Assembly (NCBI GenBank): GCA_963693085.1 | Contig: OY856409.1 | Span: 1,535,371,072 to 1,535,435,071, forward strand | DNA: 64,000 bases | Source of the DNA: Alisma plantago-aquatica | Taxonomy: Eukaryota > Streptophyta > Magnoliopsida > Alismatales > Alismataceae | Direction: 5' to 3' | In this document: in pieces, positions 44,893 to 56,344 of the stretch | Layout: the number at the start of each line of letters is the position of its first letter | Numbering within the stretch: the first letter of the stretch is position 1 | Notes under the pieces: model-generated | Told to the model about the DNA's origin: nothing | Databases searched by the model: none | The model's input: only the letters and a program-made list of their open reading frames with translations | Translations under genes and position numbers: made by a program

Positions 44893-46350
44893 ATATGGAT
44901 GAGGCTCTATGGTCGATGGATGGAGCTCTGCTAGTGGTCCAATCATGGAAGCCAAGTTCCAAATTCGCCCCCTATCCTTTCCTTCTGTTCCGGTTTGGAT
45001 GAAATTTGAGAACCCAAGTGTTCCTTGGAACCTGGACATAATGTCTCGAATTGCAAGCACCATTGGTAGGCCTCTCAATTATGAAGATGCCTCACTCATG
45101 ACCAGATGTTTGGAGGAAGCGAAGATCTGTGTGGAGATGGAATCCACAAATAGCTTTCCTAAGGCAATGATGGTTGACGTGGATGGAGTTTCAAAGCTTC
45201 TGCAAGTTGAATTCATTGCCAAGCCAATTATCTATTCAAGATGCAAGCAGTTCAGCCATAGGGTGAGTTCTTGCCTGACTGTGGTAAGAAAGGAGATTTC
45301 ATTTAATGAGATGCAACTCCTGTTTGGTAAGGATTCAACTGTTCGGCATTTTTCCAAAGAGAAGTCATCTAATAGGGTCAATCCTTCTCTTAGAATGGAC
45401 GAGCTTGAAGATGAGGGAAACGCCTCTCAAATTCCTTGCAACTCATCCATTGATATTGGAAGAGGTGAGGCAATTGTTGCAGAGTCTAATCTAGTGGTTG
45501 ATGATGGAGCTGAAGCTCAAGTCAGTAATTTGGAGAATACTCCTATTCATTTCTTTTCTGAACCAGACATGTACTGTAGTCTACAGGCTATGGTGGTGGG
45601 AGGTCTTAATCTTAACTGGGAACTTGCAATTTCCTTCAAGACAATTCCCATATGTGCAAGACAACTTTTGGAATGTTCAAGGTTATCGTTGGATTATCAA
45701 CATAAGACCATGGAGCGAGATTTGGATGGAGATTTGTCTGAAAACTTTGTAGATCTGGAGCCAGACTTGATGAAACAGTTCAAGGTCAAAGACGGTACTA
45801 GACCCAGGAAAAAGAAGAAGAAACCTAGGGGGAACTCTAACGAGGTCTCTAGAGTTGACTTTGACAAGATTATTGATTCTATCTGAAGGCTTTTCTTCTT
45901 CTGGGCTTGCATTTGTCAGTTATATGATGGCATAGAGGATCTGATGTTCAGTGTTTGATGTAGGTGATTGGGCTTGCTCTCTTGATTCCTTTAGGCTATT
46001 CTCTTAGCATCATAAGTGTCACTCTTTGTGGATGTTTTTAATGTTAGTGATCTCTTGGTATGCAAGGTTCATAGTTTTGGGGTGATGATGGCTGAGGTCT
46101 TGTACTTCTTCTAATGCACTGTTTCATTTAACTCTCTGTCTGTCATGTCGACTTGTGTTTGGTTACCTTTGTAGTTTTCTTCCCTGTGTGGAAGTTTTAT
46201 TTTTGGGCCTTTTTGTTTTAGCCTTTGGGCCCTTTAGGCTTCTGGTCAGTCCAGGAGGATAGTTCTTTCTTGAGTCTCAGGGGTTCAATCTTCTTTTTAG
46301 TACCCAAAGTTTTTGGTTCTTAATATAGTTTGCGCTTGTTCACCAAAAAA
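44893..46350 (+). mobile_element. LINE-derived retroposon with ORF1 only and poly-A tail
   Basis: 1.46 kb, flanked by AACTTTCTT duplications and ending in CACCAAAAAAAA after a TTTGCGCTTGTT stretch, as in plant L1 3' ends. It holds one long open frame (44909-45886, ORF1-like), then about 460 bp of 3' untranslated sequence. No ORF2 is present. It interrupts the RT of the reverse copia. It could be a one-off deletion or a member of an ORF1-only subfamily. Confidence 0.8.
44909..45886 (+). CDS. L1-type ORF1 protein, 325 codons open
   Basis: Resembles the C-terminal two thirds of plant L1 ORF1 (DUF4283-type RNA-binding region followed by a zinc-knuckle). Seen: VPVWMKFENPSVPWN, IMSRIASTIGRPLNYED, a KICVEMES stretch, VDGVSKLLQVEFIAK, then a CCHC-like knuckle with SRCKQFSHRVSSC in which the first Cys is replaced. 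The rest is acidic and serine-rich, ending in a basic GTRPRKKKKKPRG and VDFDKIIDSI. The frame has no stop although all pol frames around it are broken. The start used is the first ATG after the 5' truncation, so the native N-terminus is missing. Probably not a host gene, given poly-A tail and flanking duplication. Confidence 0.7.
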   Translation: MVDGWSSASGPIMEAKFQIRPLSFPSVPVWMKFENPSVPWNLDIMSRIASTIGRPLNYEDASLMTRCLEEAKICVEMESTNSFPKAMMVDVDGVSKLLQVEFIAKPIIYSRCKQFSHRVSSCLTVVRKEISFNEMQLLFGKDSTVRHFSKEKSSNRVNPSLRMDELEDEGNASQIPCNSSIDIGRGEAIVAESNLVVDDGAEAQVSNLENTPIHFFSEPDMYCSLQAMVVGGLNLNWELAISFKTIPICARQLLECSRLSLDYQHKTMERDLDGDLSENFVDLEPDLMKQFKVKDGTRPRKKKKKPRGNSNEVSRVDFDKIIDSI

Positions 46351-46359
46351 AACTTTCTT
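46351..46359. repeat. LINE target-site duplication, right (AACTTTCTT)
   Basis: Follows the poly-A tail; the copia RT reading resumes here. Confidence 0.7.
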
Positions 46360-47453
46360 GTACACACAAGGTTCATCTTCATTATGAGTAAAGCCTAACT
46401 CTTTGACTGTCTCATCAAAATGAATATTCTAGCTCTGAGATGCATGCTTCAATCCATACATTAACCTATGTAGCCTACAAACTTTATTTGCATCCTTTGT
46501 ATTAATAATACCTTCATGTTGTATCATGTACACATCCTCGAGAAGATTCCTATTAAGAAATCTAGTTTTGATGCCCATCTGCCAAATTTCATAGTCATGA
46601 TAAGCTACAATAGCAAGCATGATCTTGATGGACTTAACCATGAACACTGGAGAAAAGGTTTCTTCATAGTCAACACCTTGAACTTGTGTGAAACCCTTTG
46701 CTTCCCTTATAGGTTTGTACTTCACCATCCACTTCGGTCTTCTTCTTGAAGACCCACTTGCACCCTTTGGTTCTACCCCTTCAAGTAGATCCACCAAGAT
46801 CCATACCTTGTTGGAATACATGCATTCAATCTCAGATCTCATGGACTCAAGGCATTTCTTAGACTCTTGTCCCTTAGTACCTTCTAGATAGGTTGTTTGA
46901 TCATCATCTATGACCATCTCATTGCCTTCCTGAGTTACAAGATATTCGAATCTTTAATGTCCAAGGCATGTCCTACTAGATCTATGAGGTCCCTGTGTTA
47001 CTTGAGGAGTTTGAGATTTCGTAACACTTTGTGATTCTCTTCATTCCTCATATACATCTATCAGTTCAGTTCTTTCTTGTTGGTCCTGAACTTCTTCCAA
47101 TTCCACTTTCCTGTCACTAATTCCTTTGGAAATAAATTCCTTTTCTAGGAATGCAACATTTCTAGAAACAAAAACTTTGCTCTCAGATAGGGACTAGAAG
47201 TAATATCCCTTGGTCTCCTTTGGATATCCAACAAAATAAAATTTATTTGATTTAGGGCCAAGATTTTAAGGAAACAATTTCCTCGCATAAGCTTCACATC
47301 CTCGAATCCTCATAAAAGACACATTGGGGCACTTCGCATACCATATCTCATATGGTGTCTTTTTAACCGATTTATATGGTACTCAGTTTAGCATAAATGT
47401 AGTGGTTTCAAGAGAACATCCCTAGAAGGTAGTCATAAGTTCAACTAAACTCA
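46360..47453 (-). pseudogene. copia RT N-terminal part and integrase C-terminal end
   Basis: Frame 46917 to 46429: CLESMRSEIECMYSNKVWILVD, QGVDYEETFSPVFMVKSI, then MGIKTRFLNRN, where the family's MDVKTAFLNGN has its catalytic Asp; here it is Gly. Further right are the DKL...KSNKFYFVGYPKETKG-like blocks (about 47190-47260) and the integrase C-terminal region, with stops. Confidence 0.8.
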
Positions 47454-48120
47454 TCATTGATCACACCATATCCAACAATGTGTGATCCTTCTTTCTGATA
47501 CACCATTATGTTGTGGTGTTCCAGGTGGAGTCCACTGTGGTACCATACCACAAGCTTGTAGAAGGTCCTCAAACTCTTGGCTTAAGTATTCTCCACCTTG
47601 ATTAAAATGACATGCTTTAATACTTTTGCAAAGTTGTTTTTGTAATTCATTCATAAACTCATTGAACTTTTCATGAATTTCTTATGCTTCATTAAGTAAA
47701 CCTAACCATACCTATTGAAGTCATCAATGAAGGTAATGAAGTACTGATACCCACCTGTAGTAGTTGTTATAAAAGGCCACATAAATTAGTATGTATGAAT
47801 CCTAATACATCACTTGCCCTCTCATTATTACTAGTGAAATGAGTCTTAGTCATCTTACACAACAAACAAGACTCACATGTCTCTATTGATTCAAAACAAA
47901 AAAAGTCCAGACAACCATCTTTATGGAGTCTCGTTGTACAAATCTCATTTATGTGCCCTAGATTACAATGCTAAAGATATGTTTTATTTGTGTTGTTGAG
48001 TTTTAGTGTTTTGGTAATTACATTATAAACATATATCTTTAGATCTACTAATTAAAAACCATAAGACATTCAATCATTGCCATAAAAGATCCTATATTTT
48101 GAAATAGAACATCGACCATT
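47454..48120 (-). pseudogene. copia integrase
   Basis: From the right: NCNLGHINEICTTRLHKDGCLD (about 47980-47910), ETCESCLLCKMTKT (47885-47850), HTNLCGLL with the first catalytic Asp changed to Asn (about 47790), then GGEYLSQEFEDLLQACGMVPQWTPPGTPQHNGVSE in the open frame 47654-47454 (quoted in pieces across two blocks). Residues align with the integrase of the forward copia. Confidence 0.8.
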
Positions 48121-49216
48121 CTTAGTTTTAAATTCATAAGCATCCTTGTTCATACAAGATACAAAATGATGTTTCTATTTATGACAAGTACATAATAGTA
48201 GTTCATCAACTCTATTACCAGCCCTATGGGTAGAGATAAACTATAGGTTCCAAATGTAGTGGCATAAACACTTGCTCCATTTGTGACTCACAGTTCAAGC
48301 TTTCCCTTACCCAAAGGCCTACTTCTTTTCAGATCCTGCATATTTGAGCATATGTGAGATCCACATATGGTATCTTGTACCCAAGATGAAAAATCAGATA
48401 AGTTTATCTCAATAACTTATATACCTAAAGTGGAGATCACCATCCCCATCTTCTTCTTCCTAAATGCCTTTAATTACAAAGGATATATTCCTCTTGTACT
48501 TTTCTTTCTCCTAAACTTGAGTGTTGAAGATCTGGATTTGAGCTTAGCCTCAGAACACTTCATGGACTAACTTTCATTGTTGTACTCATCTACCATCAAT
48601 AAGCATCATATATTTATCCTTCTTCATTCTTTCTTTGGCACCTATTAGCATGCCAAGAAAATCTGACGACAGTCTAGCCATATGATCCAAGTGGTAACAC
48701 AATAAAGTGGTTATATGATTCAGGCAATGATTGCAGAATCATATATGTGGCCAACTCTTGGCTCAAAGAAAATCGTAGTTCTTCTAGATGTTCCACATGT
48801 CCTATCATATTGAGCACATGGGTCTCTATTGAGTCTCCCTCTGTCTTGTCACACTCACATAGTGCCTTTGGGATTTTGTACCTTTCTTGGTTTGTGTGCT
48901 ATGGTTCAATTTCTTGAGATGTTATCACCATGTCTTCACATTGCTCATGCAACTCATAGTTCATGAAGCTTAGCATAAGGTGCTTTATATCCAAGCATCA
49001 TTAGCATGCTTCCAGTAAGCATCCACCTCATCCCTAGGCACATCAGAAGTAGGTATTTCTGGCACTGATGTTTGTAGGGTATAAAACTTATGCTCCTCAT
49101 TGAGAATTCTTCTCAAAGTCCAAAAATAGAATTAGAAATTTATCTCGTTAAGTTTTTCCATCCTAACGAAAAATCAAAATGATGATTTGACTGCCATTTG
49201 ATTCTACAAGAAAAAT
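48121..49216 (-). pseudogene. copia gag and protease region
   Basis: gag begins near 49196 (MAVKSSF on the reverse strand) and includes TLRRILNEEHKFYTLQTSVPE and EVDAYWKHAND blocks (about 49120-49000). Protease: CGSHICSNMQDLKRSRPLG at about 48355-48300, with the DTG just before it degraded, and NGRCSISK / IFYG (about 48120-48080). Frames shift many times. Confidence 0.75.
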
Positions 49217-50578
49217 TTTGCATTTATCAAAAAACATTCTGATTTGATTTGATTTAAAAAAAAATGATGATATTCAGTTCGGTCTTTAATTAATTATCGC
49301 TCCCACTATTTTATTCAATTTGATAGTCCTCACATATCGATTTTGAAGATTGCAATGTACAACCTTCTAGTGATCCAAGATCCAAAACAATTCAATAATT
49401 ACCCGGCCAATGCCAGCGTCCATAGTCAATTATTAAGGTAGGCAACTTTTCCCAATTGCATCATATGTAATTCTTGGATAGATGACATGCACAATTCCTT
49501 GTTATAGTCATATGAATCCCTATGGTGCTTAATCTCATTAATCACATCAGTTAAGCCAGACCCAGTAGCCAACATGATAATAATGCACCCCTTATGGTAG
49601 GCCTAAATTATTACCATCACTTTCACGAGATGGACAACCCACCACCATTGGGGTGCCCATACTTAGTCTATCAAGCTTTTCATGCATGTTTCTAATGAAA
49701 AGCATATTAGAATTAATATTTCATTTGAAGGAGTTTGTATTTATAAATACATATACATTATCCAATCACCACATTTATATAGTATGTATCATATAAATGC
49801 TATATCCCACAATGAAAACATGTAATAAACATAAGAAATGATTATGGACATTCTATTATAATTCCTTGGAGCCACAAGGAATTACCACCACCTAGGTCTA
49901 CATCTCATGTAGAAACTTGTTGTTGATGAAGATCTATTCTTGTCAATCTGGGATGACCGATGCAACCCTTGAACCAGTCGGCTCGTCTCCTGATCGGTTG
50001 GTTGGTCATCATACCAGTCATCTGGTCTGTGATTTACCATCTTCTAGGTTCTCCAGTCAATCGGTCGGGTCCATTATCCGATCAGTTCAATTCATCCTCC
50101 TTGTTCCTCCACTTAGTTGGCTCGCCTTTGAGACGGTGGGTTGGCCTGGTCTGAGTGTCAACTTCTTTGTAATAATAAGAAAATAAACTATCCTAATTCT
50201 ATTACATATTACATGGTGTAAGAGAAACCTCAAGTTACATTTGAGGGTAGCATAGGTAGGAGAGAATAATACTTTTACATTTGTAAGATAAGGTAGAGGC
50301 TTGGTATGCAGATCGAGATAAATCCAAGAACACAACCATGCACAAATATATAGGGTTATTGGCCATAACCATGTTTCACGTCCACCATCAAAACTTGCTT
50401 TTAGTGCGACATGTGTTAATGCATACATATCACATATATATATGTATTAATTGGGATGCGGTGTTTAATCAGATATGCACATTAATCAGTTTAAGTATTC
50501 ACATAGTATGCTATAAATAAACAATGAAATCCAAAAATATGATCATATCAATTATCTCAAAACATAATAGATTGATGT
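49217..50578 (-). other. reverse copia 5' leader with repeat array
   Basis: Non-coding, 1.36 kb. It corresponds to 14776-16128 in the forward copia, including the repeated GGGCATACCCACAC-like stretch. An ACCGATCGG-type array lies at 49957-50125. Confidence 0.7.
49957..50125. repeat. ACCGATCGG-type array in the reverse copia leader
   Basis: Diverged copies such as ACCAGTCGGCTC, TGATCGGTTGGT, CAATCGGTCGGG, CCGATCAGTTCA. Inverse counterpart of 15209-15390. Confidence 0.65.
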
Positions 50579-50591
50579 GGCTATGATACCA
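50579..50591 (-). promoter_or_regulatory. PBS of the reverse copia
   Basis: GGCTATGATACCA, the inverse of TGGTATCATAGCC: one base differs from the tRNA-Met PBS of the forward copia. Confidence 0.85.
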
Positions 50592-51088
50592 CTGTAGGGA
50601 AATATGGCAACAAAATATGCAACAATTTTTTTTAACTTCCATAATCCCCTTCTACCAATGGAACACATCAATAACTGTACAGTGGGAAGGATGGTTTATA
50701 GGATATACTTGGTCCTGGAGAATTTCCTCATCATGGTTACATGACCTTTCATGAAGTCACACTTGAACAATGTCTCTGTCGGTCTCCTGGTTGATCACCA
50801 TGGACAACAGGTTGACAATGTCCTCCTAGCAGGAAAAGTATCCACACCACTAAAGTAGTCCAAACACACCACATGGAACTCTTGTCATTCTAGTAGAATA
50901 GACAAGAAGGAGTTGTCCCCTCGTATTGGCGTACTAGTCACCAACTTGCTCTCCCATAATTGTTCACCCTTGCTATCCATCCCTTTATTGGATAGGACTT
51001 TCTTGGGTTCTCTCAATTGCCACAATCAAACAAGACAAACAATTGCATATAAATTGAATTGTGTCTCTGGGAAGCCCCAAGTACCCCT

Positions 51089-51098
51089 CTATTTATAG
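51089..51098 (-). promoter_or_regulatory. TATA box of the reverse copia right LTR
   Basis: CTATTTATAG on the + strand. The left LTR has a mutated version (CTATTCATATG) near 42421. Confidence 0.6.
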
Positions 51099-51179
51099 GA
51101 GGGTTAGGGTCAGGGTTCTCAATCTGTGCGGGAGTGGAAGGGACCAAAATCTCACAAATTTTAACAATCTGTGATAGGA

Positions 51180-51510
51180 GAAACTATTAGTTCTCTAGGT
51201 GAACCGATTGGTTGGCATGTGAGTGAACCAGTTCACCCAGTGAACTAGTCATTTCGTCATGTTTCCCAATTACAATTGTGTTGACAGTTCTAATATAATT
51301 AATGCACAACATTGTATTAGCACTAATATTTGATGCAATCAAATTGATCATGTGAACCAGGCATATCATCCCATGAGATGGTCGATTGGAGACCGTGAGT
51401 CAATCAGTTTACTAAGTGAATCCGTCAGTTTGCACCCCAACTCATCCAAAATTCATCCAATGCAATATCCACTCAACTTGACATTCCAACCGGTTGGTTC
51501 GGAGTCCAGT
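51180..51510. repeat. degenerate array upstream of the copia TATA
   Basis: Copies such as GGTGAACCGATTGG, GAACCAGTTCACCCAGTGAAC and CCGGTTGGTTCGG; partly eroded form of the array at 13708-14099. Confidence 0.6.
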
Positions 51511-52581
51511 CAGTCAATTTTTATTTATATTGAGTACCTAAACAGTTTACTCATCAATTTAATTATCATCATGATTAAGCTCCTATTCCATGTGAATTCC
51601 TAGGTGTATGATGCTATAGGTTCCATATTATGTTGGCAGTTAATGTCCATAACCAATTATGACATCATAAGCAAAGAGTGGTACCTAGTCACATATCATT
51701 GCTGCCCTAGTAAATGGAAAGTTGGAGAACAACTTCAACTTACAATATAGGATTGGTGTTATAGTGTTTGTATAGTTCTTTTTTCACTGATATCATGATT
51801 GAACTTGAGGCATGGAATTGTCATCCTCTTCAATTGTATAATTCTTTTCCTTGAACCAGAGTAGATTACCTGAGATATATGTAAGATAAATATCACATAT
51901 TAACTCGCATGAGCATGGACATCCATTTCTCAGTCTCTCTAATCAAGTAGCTAGGATATCATACGCTTATAGGAAGGACAAATCCCATCTACATCACTCA
52001 AAGGCATCCCCACGTGTCACAGTGCACCCGATTATCACCTTTATGGAAACCCTTATTAAGGACCATTGTGGATTGATGTCAAAGCATACCGAATGACATG
52101 TGATAGGTGTAGTGACTTCTGGTCTAAGAACCACAATCACCACAAACACTGTAAGAGATGATTCTGACTACCAATTATGGTCTCCATGTATCACTCTTAT
52201 GATGGGTCTCTCTGATACACTATTCTCTAAGAATGATCTGTGGGCTTGCTTTGAAATCACATGTAATGACTAATGAGATTCTGATACACTCTTATGTGTT
52301 ATTGTTGTCTATCAGCTTTCCATAATAACATCTGACTAGGGACATAACAAGAATATATGTACTCTTAACATCTGTATGATCTCATTGTTCAAGTGGCATA
52401 GTTGAAGACATATGTCATTGAGTAATATCATTCTCTAGACATTTATTATGTCACTTTGTTATCTCATAACTAAATGAAATAAAATAAATTGGAAGCAATG
52501 CCTTTATTATTGATCAAATCATGTACAGGCTATGCCATTACAATCATCATATGATTGGCTCTATAGGCATACATATCAACA

Positions 52582-53130
52582 TAATTCCCATTGGAACTCG
52601 CCACAAACCCTGGTCTTTTATCTTCTTCTATGACTCACCAATGGCCAGCACTTCCTTACAATAGATAAACAATATGATTCACCTTGTCCTCATCTGACAT
52701 ATTGAAGATCTTAAATGCCTTCTCAAACTCAGTTAACCACATGTTAGCATCAGCCAGGTCAACTATACTCGCATACTCAGTCGCTCCAAAGCATTTCTGC
52801 CTCTCAAATGTCTTTCTGGGACCATGGATTTCGCATTAGGTATGACATCCATATCTTAAGGTACAAGCACTCTAGCTTCTAAATGCGTAATCATCATCAT
52901 GAGTTGTCCAAACATGAAGTGAAAAGTTGGATTTTCAATGCGTGTAGGGTCAAACTAAGGCACTACAAGCTATTCTATCCCCGTCACAGGTCCTCTAACA
53001 TCATGTAAGGAACTCCTGCTGCCACCTTCTAGTGCGACACAACTACTCTCCACTTTTTCTTCATGTTCTCCAGACACATATGCACAAGCATGAGATATGA
53101 TCAGATATGTTGGATTACATAAGATCAGAA
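52582..53130 (-). pseudogene. chromovirus gag, N-terminal half
   Basis: The reverse strand reads ADANMWLTEFEKAFKIFNM then SDEDKVNHIVYLL (about 52755-52655), the WL.E.EK.F....DE.KV gag core of chromoviruses. The start of gag is near 53100 but frames are broken. The gene continues at 41907 beyond the copia. Confidence 0.75.
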
Positions 53131-53173
53131 ACAAAACCTAAATTATATGCCACTATAGACTCAGTGAGCCTAA

Positions 53174-53186
53174 AGCTCTGATACCA
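53174..53186 (-). promoter_or_regulatory. PBS of the outer chromovirus, tRNA-Met type
   Basis: AGCTCTGATACCA, the inverse of TGGTATCAGAGCT, five bases from the LTR. Confidence 0.85.
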
Positions 53187-54984
53187 TCACTTGTGACGCC
53201 CCGTCACACTAAAAGAGATTACTTAAAACCCAAAACATGACCGATCACTAATTCACCATATAATAGGAAAAGGAATAATTAAAACCAAATAAAATATCAC
53301 CAGCATGTCTAGAAACATTTGCACAAAGGCCCATGAACCTGCATAAGAGAACATACCATACCAGGTATTTGCATATCTATCTAGTGACCTCAATCACAAT
53401 CTGTATACAAAAGCATATTATTCCAAATATATACACATGCCATATACATACATTGGCGTACTATCAAAAACTCGAGTCGATATAAACATCATCTACAAAA
53501 CATCCCATGTCCAGACTGGAGAGTACATGGATGACTCTAGGACATGCCATACGCTAGACAACCTTCTTCTATTCAAGCTGCTCTTCCTTAACTCTACAAA
53601 CTTGACAATATCGCTGATGACTACCTAAAATGATATGGTGATCCATGATGTGAGACACATGTCCCAGCGAGAGACATAACTCTAAACCACAACTATTGAT
53701 TACAACATGTTATATAAGTAAAACAAATTAAATAATTTAAGCAGGTAGTATTAAAACAACTATGATTGATAGGATACATAGAGTAACAGATAAAGCTATC
53801 ATCTTTAAAATAGTTGATTTCTCCTACCACAATATATATAAGCTAAACATTATAAGGAATAATACAAGACTGAACAACCAGTGGGAATCAAGTTTAAACC
53901 TAAACAAATATACTACACGGTTGGATTACATCTTTTATTAAACCCTGGGGAGTTTGAGGTATACCACTCAAACTACCAACTAACCACTATGAAGTGCTAT
54001 TCAGTTCCGTACAAGATCTAAGAGAGTCAGTATCCTAAGATCTCCGCCTGTCAGTCAGTACGAGTCATTATAGAGACATATCAGTCAAGCTGCCTACAAT
54101 GACATATAGTCAAGCTACTATACCTTAGTCTGCCCTTGGTATATAGGTCATGACACTCGAAACAAGGGTATATAGAACCCTATCATCTAAGGTACAAATG
54201 CATATGTACTCAATCACATCACATATACAAATATTCAAATTCATAATTATTTGATACATTGCCTCCACCGCCTTCAATCTGAGGCATGACTACAACCATC
54301 CTCAAAACATTGAAGTAAGGATGACAAGGAGACACAATCTCTTGCACCCACATATACTCAACAATATATGACTCCAGACATCCCTTCAAGAATACTCGTT
54401 TCACCTTCTAGAAACTCCTAATACTGGAATGGATCTACAACACAAGCCACTACGTTATTAGGGTTTTAGTTGATTAGTTACTGCCAATTGGGTGATCAAG
54501 GATGCATCAATCAAGTTACATATTTGAATTATCGACTTCAACATCCTGCAAGAGCATCAATATCTTTCAAAACCTTATCAAAGATTCAACAATCTACATC
54601 ATTCTTATGGTACACAAATTTAACATAAAGTTGTATTAATCATAAGACCTATGATGATCACAAGCTAACATAGTAGGGTTACCATAAAATTAAGATAATA
54701 TTCCTTCATCATATCAATATATAAGGAAGTTATATCATTGACCATCATCCCTTTGATTATGCAATTGAGGTTTAGAAAGAAATATTGGACTAAATTTACA
54801 CAACAACCCTAAAGTAAACTATCAGTTCATACTCTTACTTGGGTAAAGGACATAATCATAAACACCTAACATCCCATCAGATCATGCATTTAAGTTAAAA
54901 CCTCACCATCGAATCGTAAGCATAAAGCCCACACCATCAGATCATGTGCATCAATCACAAACCATCAAATCTTAGCTAGGTTGG

Positions 54985-55275
54985 CCATTGGATGTCAAAC
55001 CTAGAGAAGCCATCAGACGTGTGCCAAAAAAGCCATTAGATGTGAACCAGAAAAGCCATGGGACGTCAACCAACATTGGATGTGAACTAGAGAATCCATT
55101 GGATGTGAACAAGAAAAGGCATTGGATGTGAGCCTAGTGAGGCCATCAAATGATGATTCAGTGAGACCATCGGAGGATGAACCAGTGAGACCATCAAATG
55201 ATGACCCGATGAGACCATAAAATGATGACCCAATAAGACCATCAAATGATGACCCAATGAAGCCATTGGTTTCCG
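54985..55275. repeat. CCATTGGATGTGAAC / GACCATCAAATGATGACC array, right LTR
   Basis: About ten units, a shorter counterpart of 28660-29030. Unit numbers differ between the two LTRs, so the array has changed length since insertion. Confidence 0.8.
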
Positions 55276-56250
55276 ACAATAGGAAGAAAATAGATCTAAG
55301 CATCAAGTAAAAACATCTCATGATAGGGTGAGGAAAACCATTGATTAAATCCACTTGATGAGAGCACCAAGACCATTGGTAGTAGAAGAAACAGAGCATT
55401 GTTGTTCAACACCAGAGAGAGTCCAAAATAGAAACTAAGTACCCACCATTGGTTGACACAAGGAGCCAAACCATCAAGTCCCAACACAAGAGAGAAAATC
55501 AATCCAAATTACAAAGGAAACTCCATCATTTCTTAACACAAAAGAATCATAATTTCATGGAAGACCAAGACCATTGATTTCCACATGCATGCAAGGTATA
55601 AATATCTCATTTTCAAGGAAGAAACGTGCACAAAGTTAACAGGTTCATACAATAAGGTTAACTACTCTAGAACTACCACATAAGCTTAAACCCTAGGCAA
55701 AGATAACATTTTTCTACTTGAAACTACATTTTAGAGAAAAATCTATGCATGGAAAGTCTAGAGTAAGGAATAAACATGGAGAAAGTGATATAATTATCCC
55801 CAAGGATGAAGATCCAAACAGAAATGTAGTTCAAAGAAAGAGAGAAGAAACCCAAGCTTCTGCACTCCACTCATCCAAGCTAGCTCCTTTCTCCAATAAT
55901 AAGCAAACTCTAGGCCAAAGAAGCAAGAAGGAAGGTTCTCTTCAACCTCTAGAACAAGATACACCAAGAAAACCATGGATTTGACAAAAAAGGAAGAGAG
56001 AAGAAGGTTGGGAAGTAAGGAAAATAAAGGAAAGAGGGTGATCTTACTCACCTAAGCTAAGAATCAAGGTAGGGAAGCTCCAAACTATTAAAAAAGGGTA
56101 GATCAAAACCCTTGGTGCACATGGAAGAAAGATTGACCAAGCTTCTTCTTCCTTGAGCTCCTTGTTTTCCACCAAGAAAGGGGAGTGAGCTCCAAGAAGT
56201 AAGCAAGAAGAAGAGGTTGTCTAAAGGTTCGTTTACATGGAAGGAGAGAG

Positions 56251-56260
56251 GTATATAAAT
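56251..56260 (-). promoter_or_regulatory. TATA-like box of the right chromovirus LTR
   Basis: GTATATAAAT on the + strand, at the position equivalent to 30028-30037. Confidence 0.45.
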
Positions 56261-56344
56261 CTTGGGTGAGAGAGAAAGGAAGTAGAGGTGTCAAGAAATG
56301 CATGGCATGTGTCTCATGATCAAAACCTCACATCCATGAAAAAC

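Larger units (their letters stand above)
41908..52581 (-). mobile_element. reverse Ty1/copia element, full length but dead, with nested LINE
   Basis: LTRs 41908-43888 and 50593-52581, PBS 50579-50591, leader, gag, protease, integrase, RT and RNase H in order leftward, polypurine tract at 43889-43903. Same family as the forward copia at 12518. Flanks GAATT (41903-41907) and TAATT (52582-52586) look like a 5 bp target duplication with one change. Inserted in gag of the outer chromovirus. A LINE copy sits in its RT. Without the LINE it is about 9.2 kb. Confidence 0.9.
50593..52581 (-). repeat. right LTR (5' in element sense) of the reverse copia
   Basis: From TGTAGGGAAATATGG to ATATCAACA. It has a TATA box (51089-51098, inverse CTATAAATAG) and, upstream of it, degenerate ACCGAT/GGTTCAC copies at about 51180-51510. 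Confidence 0.85.

Noticed and set aside
44909..45886. Host gene (325 codons, zinc-knuckle-like)
   Set aside because: Flanked by AACTTTCTT duplications, followed by a poly-A tail, inserted in a copia RT; resembles LINE ORF1. Kept as a retroposon frame.
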